From: Dipetalonema caudispina
Taxonomy: Eukaryota > Nematoda > Chromadorea > Rhabditida > Onchocercidae
Reading direction: 5' to 3'
Length of the DNA: 64,000 nt
Assembly: GCA_013365325.1 (NCBI GenBank)
Contig: JABVXV010000278.1
Span: 20,166 to 84,165 of the forward strand
Each line of letters starts with the position of its first letter. The first letter of the stretch is position 1. The translations under genes were made by a program, and so were the position numbers. A model generated the notes under the pieces. The model did not search any database. It was not told where the DNA came from and saw only the letters and a program-made list of their open reading frames with translations. Shown here in pieces: positions 36,357 through 49,428 of the stretch.

Positions 36357-39300
36357 TCAACTGGGCGGCCAATTCATTTGAACTTTTTCATGTAGGAATT
36401 GCGGAAGCCATTCGAGATATTCATCCAAAAGATATTCACTTTTATTCTTCCAAATTTCCAATAGACGTATTCGACTTGATACCTAAAAATAATGGATGGA
36501 ACAGCTAAGAAGCTCTGATAAATTGATTAAATTTTAAAAATAATTTTTCATTGAAATCGAAAATTCTGAAGTTAATCACATCCTTACGTCATATTCAATT
36601 AATGCATTCAGCAGCTTCTCCGTTCGCAACTGTAATTTTGCCCATGGTTTCGTCATTGTGTTTGGTGAAAGTAGTAGCTTGTCAGCGTAAATCGCTAAAG
36701 ATGGACAGACAGAACCATCGAGAAAAAACTGGGCAAAATAACGGAATAGATTGATATTAACAGGTAACGGTTGTTCGACTTTGCCTAAAGGCCATCGCAT
36801 ATCGCTGAATGATCCATTCATACAAATGAGAACAGTATCTGTAGCTGAATCATATCTGAAAATTTGAGATTTTTCAATCTTGATACCAGATGAAATTCTT
36901 GATTTTCAAAACTTCCGAAACTTATTAGTCAAATTCTTTGAATAAATACATTGACCCGTTGAAAAATTGCTTCACTTACCGTGGCTCAGCTTCCTTAACC
37001 GGTGTAAAATGGCAATAAGTATTCGCCAAACGAGGTAACCAATTTTCCTCAACGCAAATCACATTTTGCATATATTTTTTATCTCTTCGCTGCAAATTAA
37101 ACCAACTATAAATACAACGTTTCAAATGAAACCAAGTAATGATACGAAGTAGATTATGTGTGATCTCAAGAACAAGTCACCACAAACGAACTTCAAAACG
37201 AATAATTCTCATAATTTTGCTTGTAGCAACCCTAAGAAAATAAGTTTGTTAACAAACCTCAACAATTTCTTGATACAGCACCCAGTCTGGTTCATCTTTG
37301 AATAATATAGAACTTGGATCGATGTAAACGTAGTCCTGCAAAGAAATGATTCACTTGGAATTACTTTTAAGACTAGGTATTTGAGTAAAGATAGATAACA
37401 TATGTCGGAAAAGAAAAACCTTTAATTTTTGAGATTGATATGCACCCTTCGGTACACTCTCAGTCGCTATTGGATCCACTCTTCTAGCTATATTATCAGT
37501 AAGTGAAGCAATCACGATTTGCCTGAATTGAAAAGAAAATTTCGATAGAATGACTGAAACTAACTAGAGCAATAACTTCACATTAATTTGAAAACTCTAT
37601 TCAATTGGATGCAAAGTCAAAATCAAAACGCTTTAATGAATCGATTTCACTGACCTTAACATTAGAATTTCTTCCTCACTGGGTGGCTTCGCATCTAGTT
37701 TTACCGTAAATGGCTTGTCTTGTGGGCACTTTGAATTGATGATTTTGGTCAACTGTTGACGTAATTTCCGAATTTCAATAAGCGCTTTATGACGAACTCC
37801 TAATCGATGACATTCCTCTTCAGAACCCTAAAAAATACTTTCTGATACGAAACAAATCAACACAGTGAATTATTTTTGTAGTAAAAAAGGATCCAACACA
37901 CATACACACACAATAAATTACTGACCTCTGATGCTTCAGCACTCAAAACAGCTCGTAAGATGACAGTAAGATCGCCAAAATTCCGCGCTTGTCCAGGAGG
38001 ACACCATGACCGTCTTTGTTTCAATGCTTCAAGCATTAACGCCTGTGTTTCTTCAACACTTCCACCTCTAAAATGAAAAAGACTTTTTGGATATCAAAAA
38101 CATAATTAAATATCTTACTACAATTTCCTACATTTTACAGATTACACAACAAAGCACACCTTAATGAATAAAGAGGAATAAGTGGTTCTCGAACTGATAG
38201 AGCAGCAACCAAACAACAAGCATGAGTCATCAGAGAATGCTGATTTGCAATCACAAGTATCTTTGCAAAGGCTGGTGCCAATGGGAAAATAGATAATGTT
38301 TTTCCAAGCAAGCTAATTCGTGCTTCCTTCTAAAATAAACAATTCCTTGAAAACTGATTTGCACTGGGCCAAGCATTACCACAGACAGAAAGTGAAATTG
38401 GAAGTGATCAGCAAATAATTACTTGAATTTGCTAAAATTATAATATCAAAGACTTGCCCAAGAAATGATATCGTATGCCGTTATGATCAGTAAATGTCAA
38501 CGTTTTAATAATATCGATAGCAATACATTAGATACACTCTTTATTACAAATTAATAGCAAAAAAATTAAAAGCATAGTACAAACTAACTACGTTATTCTT
38601 CACCGAAACTTGTAAGGCTCCTAAACGAATCAAACGCTTTTCAGCTTCTTCCAGCGAATCTTCATCGGGTGGCGTTGGAAAAGGGAAATTCGCAACCTCA
38701 AATTTAAAAGATGAATATTTTTTCCAGACTAATGCATTACTCTCAAAAGAATTAATGTAAAGCAATGACCTTGACGATGTTCATGGATTTTAGATGAAGT
38801 ACAAGTTGGTCAACAGGTTTAGTCAATATTTCCGGTGGACTAAATTTCTCGAAGTCGGAATAGACCGCTGAGGAGTACAATCTGAAATTTAATTTAATAA
38901 CAGTCATTTTTCAGGATAAAAAGGATGTTTTGGATATGAGGTGATGGAAATGCTTCTCAACAGCAAAAATTTGAGATTAATTCAGTAACTGTATCGTATT
39001 ATCTTCTGGAGAACCAAGCAAAAAACTTCATTTAACGAGTTATTCAATACGGAGTAATCAAGTGAAATCAAATGAAGTCAATACAGCTCCTCCGATTTTT
39101 TGCCTTTGTTTTAGAGATTGTAAAAGATAATATTAACATCGAGAGTCAGAATAAAACATAGACAGTCACCTTTCAAACTATATCGCTGTAGTGACAACAT
39201 AAGTTTTAAAATATTTAAGAAAAAAAATAACTCAAGCAATGATACCTGTAGACTTCACCAGGTTGAACACGTCCAGCGCGTCCAGCCCTCTGATCGGCTG

Positions 39301-42300
39301 ATGCTTGCGAGATCCAACTTACAAGAAATTGAGAAACACCAGTTACAGGATCATAGTGACGCCTCTTTTCACGACCACTGTCGACAACATATCGAACAGC
39401 GGGAATAGTCAGCGATGTTTCTGCTACGTTCGTTGCAATTACGCACATCCTGTAAGATACCGAAGCTAACATGAACCAAAAGCATAAGGGATTTAAAATG
39501 CAAAAAGGTTAGAATTGGAAAAAATCTTGCAACAAAAAACTCATCGATTCGAAAGTTATTTATACGGTAATCAAAATATACGTGGAGAACTAACCGATGC
39601 CCATCTGGAACAGGTTCAAAGATCCGCTGTTGTTTTTTACTGGAGAGTAGAGAATACAGTGGCAAACAGAAAAGAGGAAAAGCTGATGAATTTCGGGGAC
39701 GCGAAGTTTCAGGACGAAGATTCTGAACAAAAAGATCGATTTGTACAAATAAAATCTTTAAAACTGAATCGACATAATAAAGCTGGTGTAAATTTTTGCT
39801 CACTGTTTCATGAAATTTTCTTCATTCATAACTTACGACTTCATTTATTTCAGAGCCGGAATCGCCACAATCCAAATTGTCAGCATCAGCGAACCTATCG
39901 TCGTCTAAATCTTCATTTGCAGGTTTTTCGGTCTTTTTTGATTTATTCGAAAATGTCTTTTCCAGTTCCAGATGATTCTGCTCCAACTTTTTCCCTCCAC
40001 CTCTTTTTCTTTTCCTTTCACTGCTTTTCTGCCTCAATGATAAAAGAACACTAATCTCGGTCAAACATTTTAAGAGCCTAAATGAGCCATTTTGATGAAA
40101 TTCTAGTTTCCTTTAAAAAAAGATAAAAGCTATCACACAAAATTGATAAGATTACTTTTTTTTTTTGTTGCAAAAAAAAGATATAAAAAAAGATACTTGA
40201 TCGCATAACGTTCCACAAGCCATTTCAACAGAGCCATAACCTACAATAAAGCATAAGCTGACATTAAGTGATCAATGTCATGTTCAAATTATCAAAATAT
40301 ATTCGAAAAAAATAGTTCCGAAGATCGCTCGAATTTTTATTGAAATATTAGAGACAATACCTCTAATTTTCCAGAAAGGAAAACTAATATCGTTCCAGGA
40401 CCTTTCTTTTCATGAATCTCACATATTTTATGAAACGCTGCGGTAAGATAATTTTCTGGTGTTCGTTTTTCAAAATGAACAGATACTGGATATTGCCTTG
40501 CATCAATGCTCAGTACAGGTGGTAGCGATACAGGAAAAAGTCTGAAAGAGGTGACATTGGGAAGACAAAATGTAGGCTACTCCATCCAATATTCTGAAGT
40601 AGTACTGAAACAAATACATGAAAGAAAAATTATGAAGTTCAAGAAAAAAAAAAAAAAATAAAAATAAAAGCATGCAGTAAGTAAATAAAGTACCTTTTGT
40701 TTTTAAAATCATCCAAACGCAAAGTTGCACTCATGATAATAAGCTTTAAAGGTGAGCCCATACGGAAGCGGTAAGGTGCTATTCGTGTCAATAAACCAAT
40801 GAGCACATCGCTGTACATCGATCGTTCATGCGCTTCGTCTAAAAAAAAAAAATCCTTCTACACCAATATGTAACGATATCGAAAAAAAACTGAATTAATC
40901 AGGTTCTTTTTTTAATTTCAGAAATCTTCTGCTCATTTAAATAGCAACTTACCGATGATAATAACAGAATAAGCTGAAAGCATCACATCTTTTTGCATTT
41001 CTTTCATTAAAACGCCATCAGTCATGAACAGAATGGCTGTTTCGGCTGATCGATTACCCTCATATTTTATCTGAAACAACCAATCCCACAATTTTTCGTG
41101 AACTTAAAGTATTTAGAGTTATCAACCTTTACTTCTATTCATGAAAAAAAACTAAAATGGAGCTCTCTTAATTTGTAGCTACTTTGTAGAAGATTCTAAC
41201 CGGTGTACACAAAGTGAACCGTTTACCACAGAATCTTAAAATATGAGACAAAGTCAGACATCTCAACATTCCAAATCCCCATAGTCTAACAATGATAAAC
41301 AAAATTTCCGTCAAATCCAATTTTGACTTACTTTTAAATTTAGCAAACAGTTACTGTAATCCAGATAAACTTGCAAATTGTACCTGATATGAGACCGTAT
41401 TTGGTAGATTCATTTCATGTGCTACACGTGCTGCCATACTTATAGCAGCTACACGTCGAGGTTCAGTTATTCCTATCAATTTACCGTCACGGGTATAACC
41501 AGCCTCGTACAAAAACTGAGGCAATTGCGTTGTTTTTCCAGAACCGGTTTCACCGCAAATTATTGTTGCCTGATATTGGAACTAGTGAGGAAATTGCAAA
41601 CTTTCTATTTCTGTGAATTTTCAAGCAACGCAAAGAATACATAGTGATAAATTACTCTTGAACCTTGGAATTTTTACCAATCTATCCTAGCAATCTTTCT
41701 AATCATTTTATTACTCGGCACTCAGTTTCATTATTTCCACTCTTTATTAAAAATTATTGACAAACATACGCAATTGTCATTTATTGCTTCCATGATGCTC
41801 TGTTCTTCAGCATATATAGGCAACTTTGATCGTTGTGCTTCAACACTTTCGTTGCGATGAACAGGGACAAAATTGCTTTTCCCTACATCCTCCAACACTA
41901 ACATTTTCTTCCTGATGGATGATATTTTAACCGGTAGATTTGCAACATCGAGCTCCGAAGTACTTGGTTCTATAAGCTTTAATTTGGAGAACAAAAAAAA
42001 AAAAACAATATTGATAAGTCTCAAATTTTAAATCATCATGAAATGATTTAAACCAAGAATTACCAGACATAAGAAGACTGGATTTAAAGAAAGAAAAAGG
42101 TACCCAATACATGCATACCTTCATCATGTTTGATCTTTAGTTTACTCTCAACACTATTTTGGTCCATTAAATTTTCGTGTCCTTTATGCATACTATCCTC
42201 GATTTGTTTTTCTTCCATATTGTTGTCCACTTCAGTACATTTTGATGATTCTGCATTCATTGTTGTCATCTAAAAGAAAATTCAACTGTTAAAACAAACA

Positions 42301-43474
42301 GTATCCATAAACTCGGCATTTCTAGCAGTTATGCTACAGAATATTAAATGATACCAAGTAACTTCGAGAAAATCAAAGATGGTCATGTCAGGTTTATGAA
42401 AAAGAAAGATAACCTCTTCCGTAAGTGGAATATCATCTTCACTTTCACTTCCCGTCTCGTAATAATTTTCTTGTGCTGGCTGTTTTTTCAGCTCAGGTAA
42501 CGGGATACATTTAATGCCCGCTAGACTCGATAATTTCTTTGGGATGAAATCTTCTTCTGATCTAAAAGTTGTGAAAAATTTTGTTAAGTCAGAACACATA
42601 AATGAGATGCGGTATTTTGAAATAAAAAAAAAAGTGGTTTGGTGATCAGTTAGGCTGTGATTGTATTTTGGTCAAAAAAAGATAGAAAATTGATGATGAA
42701 GTTTAATACTTTTCAGGCTTCCCCGGATGAACTTCTGCTGTGAGTTTGTTCATTGTCCCGGTAGGTAATTGATATTTCATCAAACTTTCCAGGAGTGATT
42801 CCTTCTGCAAAATGCAAAATTAAACCAAGCGACATTAAAAGTCTGCAAAAACTTGAAACCTTTTCAACAAATTAAAAAATGAAAAGACTTTTAATGAAAA
42901 GAAACTAACTGAAAAAACTCGAGAAAAAAATTATTTAAATATGCAAACTTCTCAAAAACCATAATCAATTTTAGTGAACTCTGTAATTTCAGTGAATAGT
43001 AAATTCTAAATTCTCACCGATTCTTTCTTCTTCTTCCTCTCCATTATTTTTACCAGCTTTTTTCGTTTAGTTTTAGAAATTTTAGCTTCCGCTTCTTCCA
43101 ATCGCCTTTTCCTTGCCTCATTCTTTTTCCGGTTGATTATTTTATCGTCCGCTTTCTTTGCTTTTTTTTTCTTAAATCAAGAACAGAAACTTGCCAAGCT
43201 TATTGAATGAAACTGTTGTCATAATAATGACGAAAATTCAAGCTTAATTTAAGAAAAAGAATTATCTGTCACTTGTTTAATTTAAATTAAATTGAAGCTA
43301 AGACTGTCTATTGATTTTTTAAAAGAAAATTCAACTTACTTTGGTCTTCACTGGTAATATAAGAGCATTAGTTGTATCAACCGGATTATTATAATTATTT
43401 GAATTCATTTCCGTTTGTTCTAAACCAACAGATCCGTTTTCAGCTCTACTTTGAGTAACTTTCTTCTTTTTCAT
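36357..43474 (-). CDS. DHX37: DHX37/Dhr1 DEAH-box RNA helicase (small-subunit ribosome biogenesis)
   Basis: Twenty-four phase-consistent exons, from 43474-43340 through 43170-43018, 42804-42710, 42561-42414, 42269-42119, 41969-41770, 41569-41384, 41070-40953, 40838-40694, 40541-40361, 40240-40197, 40032-39837, 39722-39595, 39449-39246, 38881-38770, 38696-38592, 38329-38160, 38067-37926, 37827-37655, 37522-37420, 37335-37258, 37089-36980 and 36855-36588 to 36482-36357, give 1156 residues, almost exactly the human length. DHX37 removes U3 snoRNA from pre-ribosomes in the nucleolus. Motifs: the DTTNALILP block near the basic N-terminus; Walker A GETGSGKT 300-307; DEAH 396-399; [16 protein letters not shown] 632-643; QRAGRAGR 680-687; the NFPFPTPP ratchet region; and the C-terminal DHX37 domain ending [18 protein letters not shown] lysine-rich acidic insertion encoded by 40032-39837 matches that in human DHX37. 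Two exons use GAG acceptors and one uses AAG. Confidence 0.96.
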
Positions 43475-46259
43475 CGTTGTAACAATATCAATTATTGAGC
43501 AATACAGAGGTAAATTTCAGGAACACTAAGACTTGATTAAATATACTGAAATATTCGAAGCATTATTAACCGAAAATATCATCTACAACAGATGAAGTAA
43601 ATTAATACGTTGTAAATTTGTGGGAACGAAATCAAACAAATCAATGGAATTTATCATCAACGAAATAACGCATTACCACTCGAATATACCAATACAAAAT
43701 GAAAAAGTAATTTAGGATTATAAGAAAATATCGTTGAGATATGAAAGCATAATTTGAAAAATCATCGTATGATTAATCCAAACCATTAGATTATTTAGAA
43801 ATTCCTGAAAATTGAAATAATGAATGAATTGAATACTTGTAAAGTCCATATAAAACGTTTGAAAAAAACTCAATTAATTTGGTAAATGAATTAAACGCAA
43901 TGAAATACGTATAAAGGTACTGAAGAACATAACATATAGGTATGTAGGAATTGAAACGATGATAAACTTAATAGAAATGGAATTAAAAATTTTGCTTAAA
44001 TAATCAAATCATCGGTCATTTTAGGATTCGAGCAGTGTAGTTTTTTTTTTTTTTCTTTTTTTAATAATATTAACATTTTAAAACCGTTAAAATTACATAG
44101 GATTAGTCACATTCTAATGGAAATTATTTAAATTTAAGTTCAGTGAAACTTTTACAACTTATTCAACGATTATCACAACCAAACAAATCCTATTATATTT
44201 ACTACATCTATCTTGAATTTAACAAAAATTTCATCAAATTTTGATTAAATTTCATTAAATTTGCAAAAAATTCATTGATGATACAATGTGTGAAATATTA
44301 CTTCCCATACATTTTATCAATTAAACATTGTATTTCTTAGGATTTTTTTTTTCTTTTTTTCTCCAAAAATTTTTTATCAAATTTTTTCTTATATACTATT
44401 CATTCATTTAAGAGAGAAAAAAAAAAAAATTTTCAAATTATTTTAAATTTTACAAATTATTTGTTTCTTGTTGATAAATGAAGAGAATAAGTATGAGATA
44501 CATTATTCATTTATCTTCCTATTTTTTTTTTTCTATCCTTTTTTCATCGTTCTTTTCTTCTTTCCTATATTATTTTTACAATTAATCTTTTTCATTCTTT
44601 TAATTTATTTGAAAAAAAGAAAAAAAATTTGAAATTATTTTCTATTTCTATTATCTTCTATCTTTTCCTCTCTTTTATTTTCAATATTCTTTTCCGATAT
44701 TATTTCAATTATTCTCTCTCATTCTCTTAAATTATGCAATAAGAAAGGATGGGAAAAAAAAAATTAAAATAAAAATTTGAAATTATTTTAAATTTCCATA
44801 TATGCATTTATATATATATATATATATGTTTCTATCTTTATCCCATTCTTCTCTTATCTTTTTTTCTCCACCCCCATTTTCTTTCCTATACTGTTTTTCA
44901 TCCATTTTCATTTTCTCTTCTATATTCCTTCAATCTTTTCTTCCTTCCCTCTTTCTCTCTCTCTCTCCTCCTTCTATTTATTCTTTTTTTTTTTATTTCT
45001 ATTAATGCTTATAAAAATTTTTATTGAATAAATTTAATTCATTCAATAATTTATTTCTTATTTAATTTCAATTATTTCATTTTCATTTAAAAAATAAGAT
45101 AAGAGAATGGAGAAGTAGAAGTTTGAGATGAGAATAAGGAATGATTAGTTAAATCGATTGAAATGTAATAAATGAGATCATCGATTGAATAGGGGCGGTA
45201 GTGTCCTATTCTATTTAGTTTCAATCAATCTCTTTCATACATTTATTTTGTATACATTTAGAGGACTATGTTAAGATTATAAATGAATTAATTCTTTTCT
45301 TATTTATATTTTTTTTTTTTCAATTTTATCTTTTCATTAATTCTATTTCATTATTATTTCTTAACTATTTGTTGTCAATAATTAATATACGTATGTACGT
45401 ATACGTAAAATATTATTCATTTTCATTTAAATAGATGTATATTTATATGTTATAGTATATATCTTTAGGTATTATTACATGTGACGTATGTTTTATACGT
45501 GAATGTAAGCATAATTACGTGACGTATATGTATTAATTAATATACGTATGTACGTATACGTAAAATATTATTCATCTTCATTTAAATAGATGTATATTTA
45601 TATGTTATAGTATATATCTTTAAGTATTATTATTATTATTACATGTGACGTATGTTTTGTACGTGAATGTAAGCATAATTACGTGACGTGTATGTATTAA
45701 GTATATTTGCATATATTGATAATGTATGTATGTATTTATGTACATACATATATCATATGATATTTATTGTAAATTTCAAAGAAAATATCAAAATTTTGTA
45801 ACAAAATTTTGATCATAGAGCTTTAGTTAAAATTTTCGAAATAAATTTATTTGACAGGATTTTTTTCTTTTTTTTTATTATTTAGTAATGATTGATTTTT
45901 TTTTTTTTTTTATCCAAGTAGGAAGAATGAATGATAGATGATATTATATTAGAATTATTAACTTGTTATTATCATAAATGAATTGAAAAAAAAAAAGGAT
46001 TCTTTAACTTCTCAATTGTTCTCTTTTCTCATTTCATTTATTTTGAGTAAACCATTTTTCCGGAAATAAGAAGTACAAAATTAATGGAGGAAAAAAGGTT
46101 AAAAGAAGGCAAAAGATTGATAATTGTTAGGTTTTCCTATTTGTGTTAGTTATTGCATTAATTAGTTGTTGATTAAGCATTGAAAAAGATTTTCAATATT
46201 GATATTAAAAAGAAAGATATTTATTTTAGATTGGAGTGTTACATATATTTCAAGTGAAG
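43475..46259. other. Divergent intergenic region between DHX37 and SDHC
   Basis: No coding sequence recognised. AT-rich with poly-T runs (44041, 44344, 45308, 45898), a (TA)n tract at 44810-44827 and a CT-rich stretch at 44830-44990. A two-copy tandem repeat is at 45381-45700. The likely SDHC trans-splice acceptor TTATTTTAG ends at 46229. Both promoters should lie here. Confidence 0.55.
45381..45700. repeat. Two-copy tandem repeat, unit about 155 bases, rich in TGACGTA
   Basis: Copy 1 is 45381-45535 and copy 2 is 45536-45700. Both begin ATTAATATACGTATGTACG and contain ACATGTGACGTATG, ACGTGAATGTAAGC and ACGTGACG. Copy 2 has an extra ATT triplet block and a few substitutions. The TGACGT half-sites resemble CREB/ATF half-sites, but no role is proven. 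Confidence 0.9.
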
Positions 46260-47461
46260 ATGTTGCTTCAATTCAAAAATGCTGCATTTTGCCGTGCATT
46301 GTCCCGAAATGTTCAGGTATTCATTACCATTATTCAATTCTTGGTGGAAAAATGATTGTAAACTGAAATTTGGCTAAGAAAAAAAAGCTATGAAAGATTA
46401 AAATTTCGTTAAGTGCTACAAATAAGAGCAAGTAAATCTTGGTAATTTTCACTTACTGTATCAGTCACCATTTATTCATTTAACTTATTTCTGAAGACCA
46501 AATATATAGTTAGAGGTATCCTCAAATTAAGCATATGTAAAAATGGTTGTATCATCATCATCATATCTTCAGGTCTTACGATTGTTAAAGACCAGTGTTC
46601 CACAGCAATCTACTAAAACTCCAATTCAAGAATGGGGTTGGGATTATCTCTTACGACAACGAGCTTTGAAGCGACCGATCAGTCCACATCTTACGGTTTA
46701 TAAACCGCAGGTCACATGGATGGTTTCTGGATTTCACCGTATGACTGGATGTGCTATGGCTGGTGAATGCTTTTTTTGTGAATGTTGAATAATGAATAGC
46801 AAAAATATTGTTAGGTGGAAATGGGGTATTGAAAAGTTAGTAAGAATGATTGAAATTTATGGCACTGTTTTGAATTTTGATCAGCAAGAATATGGATGGA
46901 TATTGGAAATGGAATGTTGAAAAATTAGTAAAAATAATTGAAATTTGTCGTCATAGGATTAAACGACTAACAGTAGGAGGTAAGGAGACAATAATAACAA
47001 TTATGAACGAAATCGTCTCAGAAGGCTATTCGTGAAGAAATCCAGTGAATTAAAAGGATTTGAGTGTAGTTCGAATTATGTGATTTTCCGTTGAAATCAG
47101 TGAAAAGTATCCAATCACAAAAAATTTCAGTCATATTTCAGGTGCTTTGTTGATTGGTGGTGTTGGTTTTGCTTTGCTGCCGTTAAACTTCACCACATTC
47201 ATTGATTTCATCCGTGGTCTTGGGTTACCGTGGGTTATAACCGATGCGTTTAAATTTATCATTGCTTACCCAATTGCTTTTCATTCGTTGAACGGCATCC
47301 GTTTCATTGCATTTGATTTGGCCCTGGGGACGGATATTGCTTCCGTATATGCCACTGGTTATTTGGTTCTTTCATTGGCGGCATTGATTGCATCAGCAGT
47401 TGTGATAGCACCACGATTAAAGAAAAAAGATAATGTTGTCATTGATGTACCAAAGAAATGA
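46260..47461 (+). CDS. mev-1: Succinate dehydrogenase cytochrome b560 subunit (SDHC), complex II
   Basis: Three phase-consistent exons (46260-46316, 46573-46762, 47142-47461) encode 188 residues; C. elegans MEV-1/CYT-1 is about the same size. SDHC is one of two membrane anchors of complex II and helps form the quinone site and bind haem b in the inner mitochondrial membrane. Evidence: a basic N-terminal presequence; the family signature RPISPHLTVYKP (residues 53-64); GFHRMTGCAMAG over the quinone-site serine/arginine region; three hydrophobic helices; and HSLNGIRF, with His130 in the position of the haem axial ligand. The stop is followed by about 320 bases of 3' UTR that end next to the start of a ced-9 gene on the same strand. 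In C. elegans the same two genes are co-transcribed. Parasitic nematodes can run complex II in reverse with rhodoquinone, but nothing here proves that use. Confidence 0.96.
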
Positions 47462-47767
47462 GTGTTATTTATTTCATTTCAAGCTTCGAGAGATACTACA
47501 TGTGAATATGAAAATTCATTTTAAAGATGTTCTTAAATGATATCTTTTTCCATTAGACAGCTAACTGTTTTATTTAGTTGTTGTATTGTATTATTTACTA
47601 ATTTTGATTCATTTATTTTGAACTTTTCCGTTGGATATTTTAATTATCCGAGTTCTTTTTTTGAGATAAGACTCTCAAATGCGATTTATGAATGTGTCAC
47701 ATCACAGTTTGACAGCGTCTTTACGTCATTTCGTCGTGGTCTTTGTAATTACTAATTGTAAATGAAA

Positions 47768-47784
47768 AATAAATAGATTTCTAG
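47768..47784 (+). promoter_or_regulatory. Abutting poly(A) signal and trans-splice acceptor between SDHC and ced-9
   Basis: AATAAA at 47768-47773 is followed 5 bases later by the acceptor TTTCTAG (47778-47784) and, with no gap, by the ATG of the first ced-9 gene. Cleavage 10-20 bases after AATAAA would fall at the splice site itself. This resembles SL1-type operons of C. elegans, where the upstream 3' end and the downstream trans-splice site coincide. The motifs are seen; the processing is inferred. Confidence 0.5.
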
Positions 47785-49428
47785 ATGATTTATATCAATA
47801 ATTCAATCAGTTCGGAATACGGCAAATGCGGTGGACGTAATAATAAGTGGTTGGAACTTCAGAACGAGATATATTGTATACAAGTAAGTGCATCTTTGTT
47901 TCGTTATACTGATAGGTGGAAGGAATCCATTTGATATCCGTTCTTTTCTTTAATTTTTTCAATGAGAATTTGGAAGAGAGGTGAAAGATTGCTGGAGGCT
48001 CGAGTAAATGTAAGAACCAAAGAACCGGGTTTCACATCATTCGAGAACGTTAAAATCCATCACACTTAGGATATATTTATATTTTTGGAACTTCCGAAAG
48101 CAGAGGTTCAAATATTAGTTTAAGGTTGTTTGAAAATATAGTTACATGCCTTTGACCGCCATATTGTATGCTTAAAAAATCTCGATTCATTATAGGCGAT
48201 ATATAATTTCCAACAATATTTGGTTACCAATTTGCAGGATTTCGTAGCTGATTATATTCAGTACCGGCTTCGCCTGCACGGAAATCGCAGGATACCGAAT
48301 TTAGTACACTCATGTAGACGAGATTGCGAAAATGATTTGATGCGTTCTGTGGCTTTAATTTTTGAGGAAAAACATGAAGAAGAGCTCCGAAAAATGGTGG
48401 AAATGTTGTGCGAGAACGAAAGCTTTTCGTTTAATCGGTATATCGAAGTGAGAATTCAACGAAATACCTTTTACTCATTTTGTAAAAGTTATGTTGCTGG
48501 TAAGATAAAACATATTTGGACTTTGTTAATTATTAATTGGATCTTAACCGTCCTGATTAATCATATTACATCATTATGGCAGTTTTATGAAGCGGGATTA
48601 ACGAGAGCCTTACAACATATCTTTTTCCAGGTTATGGAGCACTTCGTGTGCATTCACAATGAAACGCCGTCACAAATGTCCTATGGACGTCTGATAGCAT
48701 TGATTGCATTCGCTGGATTGGTTGCTACACGGTTAAGCGATATGAAATATTTTGCGGAAGTTTCATTGATTATGTCATACACTTCAAAATTTTTACAAAA
48801 AAGAATTGCCTTGACGTGGCCACAACACAAGCGCTCTTGGGTTAGTTTGCATTATGTTGTAATGTGTCTTTCTCGATTTTGACTTTAAAATAGTTTTGTT
48901 CGGAGTGTATGTGAAAGTATGGCTGTCACTTCAAAAAAAAAAAAAGAAAAAAAAAGAACGAGAATCTATTAAAGTAACATTTAGTAGTAAGGAATGAAAA
49001 GTTGGTTTCATAAAAAACTTTTATGTACGAAATATAGCAAATAATTATTATCATCGCATAGGTTGGTGATGACATTGATATTAATCTGAAAGAATACCGG
49101 TTGGTCATTTCGGAAGGAATATTTGAGGATTCAAGTTATGCTTCTAGGAGGTCTTCGAAATAATGAAAATTCAGAATTCGGGATGTGATTCCTGAATCAC
49201 TTGAACTCCATGATCATTATTCTTTTTACCGTATTCAAAGTTCAAATTAAATTTCAGAGCAAATTTTTTGATCTTGCAAGGACGATAATCAAACTGAATA
49301 AAAAAGAGGAAGCAAAACCAAAAGTAAAAAGTAATGAATGGTGGTCAGCAATTAGCAGATTGGCTGTTTTTGGTGTTCTAAATATTGCCATTTTCACATT
49401 ATTGAAATACATGCTTAGAGCACGATAA
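47785..49428 (+). CDS. ced-9: CED-9/Bcl-2 family apoptosis inhibitor, copy A
   Basis: Four phase-0 exons (47785-47883, 48238-48447, 48631-48840, 49258-49428) encode 229 residues. CED-9 sits on the outer mitochondrial membrane, holds CED-4 inactive and is displaced by the BH3 protein EGL-1. Domains: BH4-like DFVADYIQYRLRLHG (34-48), BH3-region LMRSVALIFEEKH (67-79), BH1 SYGRLIALIAFAG (120-132), BH2 region KRSW/SKFFDLA across the last junction (about 170-180), and a C-terminal membrane anchor (about 208-222) with a short basic tail. SYGRLI..FAG and the LTWPQHKRSW block match C. elegans CED-9 closely. The ATG is the first base after the acceptor, so the 5' leader would be essentially the spliced leader. 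It lies immediately downstream of SDHC, as in C. elegans. The N-terminal exon is shorter than in C. elegans. The intron 48448-48630 is 183 bases and has no in-frame stop. Confidence 0.92.

Noticed and set aside
39515..40054. 179-codon plus-strand frame antisense to DHX37
   Set aside because: It is the shadow of well-supported DHX37 exons and crosses their introns.
48220..48882. Single 220-codon frame over ced-9 copy A
   Set aside because: It reads through a GTGAGA-TTTCCAG intron. Alignment to CED-9 and to copy B supports two separate exons. The open intron is reported as a finding instead.
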